Positions 1-6,166 of a stretch of 18,958 nucleotides of DNA are shown here, in pieces; the stretch's first letter is position 1; each line of letters starts with the position of its first letter. The DNA comes from DATBSK01 sp040902705 (lineage in GTDB: Bacteria; Actinomycetota; Acidimicrobiia; IMCC26256; PALSA-555), in the NCBI GenBank assembly GCA_040902705.1, contig JBBDWT010000153.1, positions 1 through 18,958 of the forward strand, written 5' to 3'. Made by a program: the position numbers and the translations under genes. The notes beneath the pieces were generated by a model. It was not told the DNA's origin, ran no database searches, and saw nothing but the letters and a program-made list of their open reading frames with translations.

Positions 1-2
1 TC

Positions 3-1049
3 AAGGTGAACTCGACGCCGCAGCTGCGCACCGTGCTGTTCGACAAGCTCGGCCTCGCGCCGCAGAAGAAGACCAAGACCGGCTTCTCCACCGACGCCGC
101 GTCGTTGGAGAAGCTGCGCGACCAGCACCCGATCGTCGACCTGCTGCTGCGCTACCGCGAGGTGGAGAAGCTGCGCTCGACCTACGGCGAGGGCCTCATC
201 AGCGAGGTCGCCGCCGACGGGCGCATCCACGCCACGTTCAACCAGACCGTGGCCCGCACCGGCCGCCTGTCGTCGGACAAGCCGAACCTGCACAACATCC
301 CGGTGCGCACCGAGGAGGGGCGGCGGTTCCGGCGGGCCTTCATCCCGGCCGACGGCTTCGAGCTGCTCGTGGCCGACTACAACCAGATCGAGCTGCGCGT
401 CATCGCCCACCTGGCGGAGGACCCCGGCCTCGTCGAGGCGTTCCGCACCGGGCAGGACATCCACACGATCACCGCGGCGCGGGTGTTCGGTGACGCGCCC
501 GACGCCGTCACGCCCGCCCACCGGGCGAAGGCGAAGATGGTGTCGTACGGCCTCGCGTACGGCATGGAGTCCTACGGCCTCGCGCAACGGCTGTCGATCC
601 CGGTGCCCGAGGCCCAGGAGATCCTCGACGCCTACTTCGTCGCGTTCCCGAACGTGAAGGCGTACATGGAGCGCACCGTGCACGAGGCCCGCCAGACCGG
701 CTACACCGAGACGCTGTTCGGGCGGCGCCGGCCCATCCCCGAGCTGCTGTCGGGCAACTACCGGATCCGCCAGGCGGGGGAGCGCCAGGCGATGAACGCC
801 GGCATCCAGGGCCTGGCCGCCGACATCTTCAAGGTGGCGCTGGTGAACCTCGACCGGGCCCTCGAAGCCCCGGGGATCCGGAGCCGGCTGATCCTGCAGG
901 TCCACGACGAGGTCATCCTCGAGGTGCCGCCCGAGGAGAAGGACGCCATGGCCGACCTGGTGCGCACGGTGATGGCCGATGCCGCCGACCTCTCCGTGCC
1001 CCTCGAGGTCAACCTGGCCTTCGGGGCGTCGTGGGAAGCGGCGAAGTAA
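3..1049 (+). CDS. polA: DNA polymerase I, C-terminal polymerase domain (partial, 5' end outside window)
   Basis: Template-directed DNA polymerase that fills gaps in excision repair and replaces Okazaki primers in the cytoplasm. Only the last ~348 codons are present. The frame is open to the left edge, and the GTG at position 6 is an internal valine of the family motif around 'VNSTPQL', not a start. All three family-A polymerase motifs are visible: motif A DYNQIELR (Asp codon 375-377), motif B RAKAKMVSYGLAYG (522-563) and motif C QVHDE (897-911). The O-helix position that is Phe762 in E. coli Pol I is Tyr here (codon 546-548), as in mycobacterial PolA. The 5'-nuclease domain and any 3'-exonuclease domain lie outside. 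The stop TAA (1047-1049) is followed by the longest gap in the window. Its place ahead of rpsA-coaE-uvrB-uvrA matches the usual actinobacterial order. Confidence 0.97.
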   Translation, partial: KVNSTPQLRTVLFDKLGLAPQKKTKTGFSTDAASLEKLRDQHPIVDLLLRYREVEKLRSTYGEGLISEVAADGRIHATFNQTVARTGRLSSDKPNLHNIPVRTEEGRRFRRAFIPADGFELLVADYNQIELRVIAHLAEDPGLVEAFRTGQDIHTITAARVFGDAPDAVTPAHRAKAKMVSYGLAYGMESYGLAQRLSIPVPEAQEILDAYFVAFPNVKAYMERTVHEARQTGYTETLFGRRRPIPELLSGNYRIRQAGERQAMNAGIQGLAADIFKVALVNLDRALEAPGIRSRLILQVHDEVILEVPPEEKDAMADLVRTVMADAADLSVPLEVNLAFGASWEAAK

Positions 1050-1064
1050 CCGGTTCTTCACGAA

Positions 1065-1081
1065 AGGGTCGGAGAAACCCT
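1065..1081 (+). terminator. Weak hairpin after polA
   Basis: AGGGT (1065-1069) can pair with ACCCT (1077-1081) around a 7-nt loop, 15 nt after the polA stop. The stem is only 5 bp and no T-run follows, so this is at most a weak 3'-end structure for polA. Confidence 0.2.
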
Positions 1082-1087
1082 GTACCC

Positions 1088-1117
1088 TCCGTATTGACCC
1101 CCGCACGTTCCGTATTG
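1088..1117 (+). repeat. Direct repeat TCCGTATTG x2, 21 bp apart
   Basis: TCCGTATTG occurs at 1088-1096 and again at 1109-1117. The 21-bp offset, about two helical turns, would put both copies on the same DNA face. The second copy contains the candidate -35 element of the next gene, so the pair may be an activator or repressor site. No known regulator is assigned. Confidence 0.35.
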
Positions 1118-1143
1118 CTCAAGTCGGGCAGTTGTCCTATCGT
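1115..1143 (+). promoter_or_regulatory. Candidate promoter for the secretion cassette
   Basis: TTGCTC (1115-1120), a 17-nt spacer, then TATCGT (1138-1143) form a reasonable -35/-10 pair. Transcription would start near 1150, leaving a leader of roughly 45 nt before the ATG at 1196. The upstream TTGACC (1094-1099) is a better -35 hexamer but has no TANNNT at a usable distance. Confidence 0.45.
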
Positions 1144-1195
1144 TGTTGCGGGCGGACCCCTGCGACCAGTGACGTCGCGGGAGATCGGCTTGCAC

Positions 1196-1897
1196 ATGGA
1201 TCTCAAGGACCGCACCACCCATCCGACGCCCGTCACCCCGCAGCCCGTCGCGCCCACGACCGAGTACGTGCAGGTCAGGACGGCGAGGCGCAAGCGCCGC
1301 CGCATGCTGGGCTGGGCCATGTTCGGCCTCGCCGGCGTCGCCATCGGTGCCGTCTGGGCCGCCGGCTTCGCCACGTCACAGTCCACGTCCGACAACGCGG
1401 CGAGCACGGCACCGTTCATCGCGGCCACACCAAATCCGCAGCTCGAGTCCAAGTTCGCTGATGTCGTGTCGGCCGAGACGCCCCTCGCCCTGAGCTTCAC
1501 GGGCACGTGGGGCAATGTGCCGTTCACGACGATCTTCGAGGTCGACTTCGCCGCCAACGCCGAGACGATGACCGGCACGTACTTCGCAGAGGTCCTGCTC
1601 ACCGACCCGTTGCCCAGCGGCTACACCACGCTGCAGCTCGAGTTCGTGATCGACAACCAGGACTGCGACGCAGTCAACGTGGCTGGCTCGTGGACGCAGG
1701 ACGCCATCTCGATCATGCCGGTCGAGACCCAGGACGCCCGCGCCGTGTTCACCGGACTCGCCGGTGGATCGAAGCACTGCATCGGGGTCAGGGAGGACAC
1801 CAAGGCCGACGACCCGTTGGCGCACTACATCCGCCGACCGGCCAACGGCGTCGTCACGCCGCCGAACCTCTTCCTCAACGTGAGCCAGTCGGCGTAG
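1196..1897 (+). CDS. Membrane-anchored or secreted protein A, paralogue of the next gene; probable SipW-type substrate
   Basis: 233 residues, family not recognised. A 36-residue Pro/Thr-rich cytoplasmic N-tail ends in a basic cluster (RRKRRR, 31-36). A hydrophobic segment (37-56) follows, ending in WAAGFATS, then a Ser/Thr/Ala-rich stretch and an exported domain of ~150 residues. There are exactly two cysteines (157 and 195), a possible disulfide. It shares an ordered set of motifs with the next gene: WAAG-x-A, RFAD/KFAD-like, WG-x-x-P, GTYF-x-EV, HCIGV and IRR near the C-terminus. The WAA after a hydrophobic run resembles the TWAAF segment of Bacillus TasA/camelysin signal peptides, and a SipW-type peptidase lies two genes downstream; the substrate role is inferred from that. 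ATG 1196 has a GGGAG 12 nt upstream; GTG 1169 and TTG 1190 are in-frame alternatives. Confidence 0.8.
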   Translation: MDLKDRTTHPTPVTPQPVAPTTEYVQVRTARRKRRRMLGWAMFGLAGVAIGAVWAAGFATSQSTSDNAASTAPFIAATPNPQLESKFADVVSAETPLALSFTGTWGNVPFTTIFEVDFAANAETMTGTYFAEVLLTDPLPSGYTTLQLEFVIDNQDCDAVNVAGSWTQDAISIMPVETQDARAVFTGLAGGSKHCIGVREDTKADDPLAHYIRRPANGVVTPPNLFLNVSQSA

Positions 1898-1935
1898 CCG
1901 GCCTCCTCAACTCAAGCGGATCGGCTGGTGGCCGG
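1898..1935 (+). other. Short inverted repeat between the two secreted-protein genes
   Basis: CCGGCC (1898-1903), starting directly after the stop of protein A, can pair with GGCCGG (1930-1935) across a 26-nt loop. The G/C-only stem has no T-run, so it could be an mRNA-processing or attenuation structure, or chance in G/C-rich DNA. Confidence 0.2.
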
Positions 1936-1975
1936 TCTGATGGGTGCCCCCCAAGCACGGTCGAGAGAAGGAACC

Positions 1976-2668
1976 ATGAAGTCCCTGCTGAAGGTCCTGG
2001 GCCAGTCCAAGCGGCTCACGTCGATTGCCGCCTTTGGCGCCGCCGGCATGCTCCTCACCGCGACGTGGGCGGCAGGCGTGGCAAGCAGCCCGGCCGCCAA
2101 CACGACTGCGGCGAACAGCTCGCCGGTGGTGGCTGGCGCGCCCGCCGGCGCCGACGATCGGTTTGCCGACGCGATCGCGATCGGCGAGGACACCGGCCTC
2201 ACCATCGACTTCGACGGCCTTTGGGGCGTCCTGCCCGAGGACACCTTCGCCGGTGACGACCCCTCGGCGGACTACGAGCTGTTCGACGTCGATCTCGCCG
2301 GGCTCGACGACGGCACCTACTTCGTCGAGGTCGGCCTGCTGCCGACGACGCCTGCGTCTCCGGACGGGTTCATCGCACTGCAGATCAACTGGGTGATCGC
2401 GCCTGCGGCCTGCGTCGACGCGACGACCACCGACAGCCTCGCGACGCGTGCCGGCACAGCGGCCAACGTCAAGACCCTCTACGCCGACAACCTCGACAAC
2501 AGCGTCGTGTTCCCGAACCTCGAGGAGAACACACAGCACTGCATCGGCGTGCTGTCGTCCGGCACCGCGACGGACACGGCGGGCACCTTCATCCGTCGCG
2601 CCGAGTCCGGCGTGACCTTCGACGGCGAGCTGCCGTCGTTCGTGGCCATCGTGAACCAGCACACCTAG
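1976..2668 (+). CDS. Secreted protein B, paralogue of the preceding gene; probable SipW-type substrate
   Basis: 230 residues, family not recognised. ATG 1976 is chosen because AGAAGGA (1966-1972) lies just before it; an in-frame ATG at 1928 lacks such a site. The N-terminus is a normal-looking signal peptide: basic n-region (K2, K6, K12, R13), hydrophobic core ~16-34 ending in TWAAGVASS, then an Ala/Thr/Ser-rich stretch. The exported domain is acidic and contains exactly two cysteines (146 and 189), matching the two in protein A. Shared motifs include WG-x-LP, GTYFVEV, a Leu-Gln hydrophobic strand, HCIGV and FIRR-x-x-x-GV. Compared with protein A it lacks the long Pro/Thr-rich N-tail, so the two may differ in anchoring. 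The next start is 23 nt downstream, consistent with one operon with the signal peptidase. Confidence 0.82.
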   Translation: MKSLLKVLGQSKRLTSIAAFGAAGMLLTATWAAGVASSPAANTTAANSSPVVAGAPAGADDRFADAIAIGEDTGLTIDFDGLWGVLPEDTFAGDDPSADYELFDVDLAGLDDGTYFVEVGLLPTTPASPDGFIALQINWVIAPAACVDATTTDSLATRAGTAANVKTLYADNLDNSVVFPNLEENTQHCIGVLSSGTATDTAGTFIRRAESGVTFDGELPSFVAIVNQHT

Positions 2669-2691
2669 GCAGAAGCTGAGCGCGAGCCCGC

Positions 2692-3915
2692 ATGACCCCC
2701 CGCATGCAACGACGGTCGGAGTCAACCGACGACGAACAGTCGGTGGGCTCGATCGCGTGGCGGGTGCTCATGCTCGTCGGGCTCTTGGGGATCGTCGTCG
2801 CGATGATGTACCTGCGCACGTTCCCGCCGACCGCGACGGTCATGTCGGGCTCCATGGAGCCGAAGATCGCGGTCGGCGACATCGTGGTGTTCAAGGCAAC
2901 AGGAGGCGCGACGCCCTCGGTCGGCGACATCGTCGAGGTCGAGGTGCCGCGCGAGTACCGGGAGAAGTTCCAGTACCCGAGCGTGGTGATCCACCGCGTG
3001 ATCGCCGTCAACGACGACGGGACGCTGGAGACGAAGGGCGACAACCTGCAATCGCCCGATCCGTTCGACGTTCAGATCAGCTCCGTCGACCGCAAGGTCG
3101 TCGCGACGATCCCGATGGCCGGACGCATGCTCGGGTTCCTGTTCAGCCCCTTCGGCCTCCTCTGGCTCGCGATCGGGCTCCTGATCTTCGTCGTCTTGCC
3201 GTTCTACGACGTGCAGAAGGAGCGGGCCGAGCTCCACCACATCGAGGTCGCGGCGATCAGTGACCTCCACGCCAAGGTCGACCGTGCGACGGCGTGGAGC
3301 TCTGGGCAAGATGGGAGGATCATCCCCTTTGCGGAGCCTCCACCTCACCAGACCGATTCAACCGGTTCAACCGGTTCCACCGAGATCGACCTGCGGGCCG
3401 CCCACCCGTTCGACTGGGCGCCCGTCGTGCGCGACGCCGTTCCGGCGACGCCCCTCATCGCTCCGGATCCCGAGGTCAGGGAGACGCTCGGCGAGCTGGT
3501 GTCGGCGGTGGGCGAGTACGGCGAGCACCTGCGCTCCCACACCGCGATCCTCCAGTCGATGAGCGCCGCCTCCCAGGACCTGGCCAAGGTCGTGGCCCAG
3601 TTGCAGCAGACGATGGCCGCCGGCGCCGTGCCGCAGATCGCTGCACCACCGGCTGCCGCAACACCGGTTGCCGCATCACCGGTTGCCGCCGTGCCGATCC
3701 CGCCCAGCCCCCTCGGCGCCCGGCTGCTGCTGTTCCTCCGCGAGCGCGTCGGCCACGAGTGGTCGGTGATCGATGCCGGCGAGGTCGCGGCCGCAAGCCG
3801 CTCGGACGTGACGTCGGTCCAGGTGCGCGCCGCCATGGGCGAGCTCCTCGCTCGCGGCGAGATCGAGCTGCACCCGGTGCAGCCGCCCGACCTGTTCCGC
3901 GTCCGCGTCGTCTGA
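2692..3915 (+). CDS. SipW/ER-type (S26B) signal peptidase with C-terminal coiled-coil and winged-helix-like extension
   Basis: 407 residues. TM1 is ~23-41. The extracytoplasmic catalytic domain carries SGSMEP with nucleophile Ser54, IHRV with His101 where bacterial type-I peptidases have Lys, and KGDN-x-x-x-x-D (Asp117, Asp123). The Ser/His/Asp set is that of the archaeal/ER/SipW branch. TM2 is ~153-171. The enzyme should remove signal peptides on the outer face of the membrane, most likely from the two exported proteins encoded just upstream. After TM2 comes an unusually long cytoplasmic region of ~235 residues: a Ser/Thr/Gly linker, a probable helical stretch (264-312), an Ala/Pro tandem-repeat linker (318-332) and a C-terminal ~70-residue segment that looks like a winged helix. 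SipW-type enzymes usually end soon after TM2. ATG 2704 is an alternative start. Transcription probably comes from the promoter near 1115. Confidence 0.88.
   Translation: MTPRMQRRSESTDDEQSVGSIAWRVLMLVGLLGIVVAMMYLRTFPPTATVMSGSMEPKIAVGDIVVFKATGGATPSVGDIVEVEVPREYREKFQYPSVVIHRVIAVNDDGTLETKGDNLQSPDPFDVQISSVDRKVVATIPMAGRMLGFLFSPFGLLWLAIGLLIFVVLPFYDVQKERAELHHIEVAAISDLHAKVDRATAWSSGQDGRIIPFAEPPPHQTDSTGSTGSTEIDLRAAHPFDWAPVVRDAVPATPLIAPDPEVRETLGELVSAVGEYGEHLRSHTAILQSMSAASQDLAKVVAQLQQTMAAGAVPQIAAPPAAATPVAASPVAAVPIPPSPLGARLLLFLRERVGHEWSVIDAGEVAAASRSDVTSVQVRAAMGELLARGEIELHPVQPPDLFRVRVV
3358..3384 (+). repeat. 9-bp tandem repeat encoding Ser-Thr-Gly linker
   Basis: TCAACCGGT is repeated twice, followed by a degenerate third unit, encoding STG-STG-STE inside the signal-peptidase linker. 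Each junction creates the palindrome AACCGGTT (3360-3367 and 3369-3376). The TCA and GGT codons are unusual for this G/C-rich genome, suggesting recent slippage expansion. Confidence 0.7.
3643..3687 (+). repeat. 15-bp tandem repeat (3 units) encoding Ala/Pro linker
   Basis: Three units of 15 bp (3643-3657, 3658-3672, 3673-3687) each centred on CACCGG, encoding APPAA-ATPVA-ASPVA. They link the helical stretch to the winged-helix-like end of the signal peptidase. In-frame length change would vary the linker without breaking the gene. Confidence 0.75.
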
Positions 3916-4634
3916 CCGACCCCGCCGCGTCCCACTGGTTCGAGGCGGTCGCCGAGCACGCGCGCTCGGCGTACCTCCGCTACTCGTTCACCAAGGGCAC
4001 CGAGCAAGAGGTCGACTTCCTGCTCGACGCGCTCGGTCTCGAGCCGGGCATGCGGGTGCTCGACGTCGGGTGCGGGCCCGGGCGCCACGCCCACGCGCTC
4101 GCCCGCCGCAGCATCACCGTGCACGGGATCGACATCAGCCAGCCCTTCGTTGACCTCGCGATCACGGCGGGCGTGCCGGGCACCACCTTCGAGCGCATGG
4201 ACGCCCGCGCCCTCACCTTCGACCGCGAGTTCGACGCCGCCATCTCGTTGTGCCAGGGGGCGTTCGGGCTCCTGGGTGGCACCGACGACGGTGAGGTGCT
4301 CGCGGGCATGGCGCGGGCCGTCGCGCCCGGCGGGCGTGTGTGCGTGAGCGCGTTCAGCGCCTACTTCCAGGTGCGCTACCTGGAGGACTTCGACACCTTC
4401 GACGCCGCGACGGGCGTCAACCACGAGGTCGCCACTGTCAAGGACCCGGCCGGCGTCGACGCCACCTTCGACCTGTGGACCACGTGCTTCACGCCCCGCG
4501 AGCTCCGACTGCTGGCCGACCGAGCCGGCCTCACTGTGCGTGACCTCTGGTCGGTCACGCCGGGGGCGTATCGTCGCGAGCCGCCGTCGGCCGACACCCC
4601 CGAGTTCCTCCTGGTTGCGGTCCGTCCGGGGTGA
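3912..4634 (+). CDS. Class I SAM-dependent methyltransferase (apparent CTG start)
   Basis: 240 residues if started at CTG 3912. The Rossmann core begins with motif I VLDVGCGPG (49-57), followed by an acidic residue at the end of the second strand (HGIDIS), a DAR-type motif and a later DAAISLCQGAFG stretch; overall a Methyltransf_11/25-like fold. The substrate cannot be told. The conserved N-terminal part (HWFEAVAEH... YLRYSFTKGTEQEV) begins right after the signal-peptidase stop. I find no ATG, GTG or TTG in frame close to this boundary: the next ATG (about 4049) would remove the first ~46 residues, and upstream candidates lie deep inside the peptidase gene. CTG 3912 overlaps the upstream TGA as CTGA, like the ATGA couplings elsewhere here. 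Membership in the secretion operon is inferred from this overlap. Confidence 0.82.
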   Translation: MTDPAASHWFEAVAEHARSAYLRYSFTKGTEQEVDFLLDALGLEPGMRVLDVGCGPGRHAHALARRSITVHGIDISQPFVDLAITAGVPGTTFERMDARALTFDREFDAAISLCQGAFGLLGGTDDGEVLAGMARAVAPGGRVCVSAFSAYFQVRYLEDFDTFDAATGVNHEVATVKDPAGVDATFDLWTTCFTPRELRLLADRAGLTVRDLWSVTPGAYRREPPSADTPEFLLVAVRPG

Positions 4635-4642
4635 CCTAGCAT
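4615..4642 (+). promoter_or_regulatory. Candidate rpsA promoter
   Basis: TTGCGG (4615-4620), a 16-nt spacer and TAGCAT (4637-4642) lie across the end of the methyltransferase gene. A start near 4650 would give a ~60-nt leader for rpsA, so this gene would not be leaderless, unlike many neighbours. Confidence 0.5.
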
Positions 4643-4709
4643 TGGGAGGTTGCGCCCCGAACCGGTGGCGCCCGATTCCCATCCACCTCCGAAAGCAGCC
4701 CCTTCCTCC

Positions 4710-6161
4710 ATGTCCGACGACTCCACGTTCACCCCCGAAGAGACCCTCGATGAGTACGTACCGAGGCAGATCATCGGCAACGACCTCGAGATCTCCTTCG
4801 AAGATGCCATCGCCGGCACGATGGTCGAGGTCGAAGACGGCCAGATCGTCACGGGGACGGTGGTGAAGGTCGACAAGGACGAGGTCCTGCTCGACATCGG
4901 CTACAAGTCCGAGGGCGTCATCCCCTCGCGTGAGCTGAGCATCCGCAACGACGTCGACCCGAGCGAGATCGTGTCGCTGGGTGACGAGATCGAGGCGCTC
5001 GTCCTCCAGAAGGAGGACAAGGAGGGTCGGCTCGTCCTGTCCAAGAAGCGCGCGCAGTACGAGCGCGCCTGGGGCGACATCGAGCAGGTCAAGGAGGCCG
5101 ACGGCGTCGTCAAGGGCCTCGTCATCGAGGTCGTCAAGGGCGGTCTCATCCTCGACATCGGCCTGCGTGGCTTCCTGCCGGCGTCGCTCGTGGAGCTGCG
5201 CCGGGTGCGCGATCTGCAGCCGTACGTCGGCCGCACGCTCGAGGCGAAGATCATCGAGCTCGACAAGAACCGCAACAACGTCGTGCTGTCGCGTCGCGGC
5301 TGGCTCGAGGAGACGCAGAAGGAGCAGCGCGAGGAGTTCCTCGCCAACCTGAAGCCGGGCGAGGTCCGCAAGGGCGTCGTGTCGAGCGTCGTGAACTTCG
5401 GTGCGTTCGTCGACCTCGGCGGGATGGACGGCCTCGTCCACGTGTCCGAGCTGAGCTGGAAGCACGTCGACCACCCGAGCTCGGTCGTGCAGGTGGGCGA
5501 CGAGATCGAGGTGCAAGTGCTCGACGTCGACCTCGACAAGGAGCGCATCAGCCTCTCCCTCAAGGCGACGCAGCAGGACCCGTGGCAGGAGTTCGCCTCC
5601 AGCCACCGCGTCGGCGAGCTCGTGTACGGCCGGGTCACCAAGCTCGTGCCCTTCGGCGCCTTTGTGCAGGTGGGCGAGGGCATCGAAGGCCTCGTGCACA
5701 TCTCGGAGATGTCGCAGCACCACGTCGACCTGCCCGAGCAGGTGGTCAACCCCGCCGAGGAGCTGTGGGTGAAGATCATCGACCTCGACCTGCAGCGCCG
5801 CCGGATCAGCCTGTCGATCAAGCAGGCGGCCGAGGGCGGCGAGGTGGCCGCCGAGTACCAGCAGCACTTCGGCGAGCACGCGTACGACGAGCAGGGCAAC
5901 TACATCGGCTCGACCCCGGAGCACGACCCCGAGGCCGAGAAGGCGTGGGCCGAGTACTACGAGGAGCACGGCATCGAGCCGGGCAGTGACGAGGCCAACG
6001 CGGCGCACGCCGCAGCGGCGGAACCGGTGGTGGCCGCGGCGCCGGCGCCGGCAACCGAGTCGACCGAGCCGGCGGAGCCGACCGCAGAAGCGACGGAGTC
6101 GACCGAGTCGAGCGAGTCTACGGAGCCGACGGAGCCGACGGAGCCGACCTCAGAGGCCTGA
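4710..6161 (+). CDS. rpsA: 30S ribosomal protein S1
   Basis: 483 residues. S1 binds mRNA and helps it dock on the 30S subunit during initiation. Four S1 (OB-fold) repeats are visible at about 44-115, 131-198, 216-287 and 302-373; the third and fourth are the most canonical (NFGAFVDLGGMDGLVHVSEL and PFGAFVQVGEGIEGLVHISE). Four repeats is the actinobacterial form; E. coli has six. A ~110-residue acidic, low-complexity tail rich in Glu, Ser, Thr, Pro and Ala follows and is partly built from 9-bp DNA repeats. ATG 4710 gives the usual acidic start MSDDSTFTPEE; a GAAAG 14 nt upstream is only a poor ribosome-binding site. The gene runs head-on into the next one with 5 nt between stop codons. Confidence 0.96.
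   Translation: MSDDSTFTPEETLDEYVPRQIIGNDLEISFEDAIAGTMVEVEDGQIVTGTVVKVDKDEVLLDIGYKSEGVIPSRELSIRNDVDPSEIVSLGDEIEALVLQKEDKEGRLVLSKKRAQYERAWGDIEQVKEADGVVKGLVIEVVKGGLILDIGLRGFLPASLVELRRVRDLQPYVGRTLEAKIIELDKNRNNVVLSRRGWLEETQKEQREEFLANLKPGEVRKGVVSSVVNFGAFVDLGGMDGLVHVSELSWKHVDHPSSVVQVGDEIEVQVLDVDLDKERISLSLKATQQDPWQEFASSHRVGELVYGRVTKLVPFGAFVQVGEGIEGLVHISEMSQHHVDLPEQVVNPAEELWVKIIDLDLQRRRISLSIKQAAEGGEVAAEYQQHFGEHAYDEQGNYIGSTPEHDPEAEKAWAEYYEEHGIEPGSDEANAAHAAAAEPVVAAAPAPATESTEPAEPTAEATESTESSESTEPTEPTEPTSEA
6054..6151 (+). repeat. Low-complexity tandem repeat in the rpsA tail
   Basis: Degenerate 6- and 9-bp units (GAGTCGACC, GAGCCGACG and variants) encode a TES/TEP-type tail; the last three ACGGAGCCG units are exact. 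It is likely length-variable between strains and probably disordered in the protein. Confidence 0.75.
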
Positions 6162-6166
6162 GCCGG

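Noticed and set aside
6..8. GTG near the left edge as a start codon for polA
   Set aside because: It lies inside a conserved polymerase segment; the frame is open to the edge, so the gene is truncated by the window.
1094..1099. TTGACC as the -35 element of the export-cassette promoter
   Set aside because: No TANNNT follows at 16-18 nt; the TTGCTC/TATCGT pair further down has correct spacing.
3643..3687. Tandem repeats as a CRISPR-like or regulatory array
   Set aside because: The units are 15 bp, contiguous, in frame and encode an Ala/Pro linker; there are no spacers.
3345..6008. Very long open frame on the minus strand opposite the methyltransferase and rpsA (887 codons)
   Set aside because: It is the mirror of real plus-strand genes in G/C-rich DNA; composition is dominated by Leu, Val, Asp, Arg and His with no domain, and rpsA on the other strand is certain.
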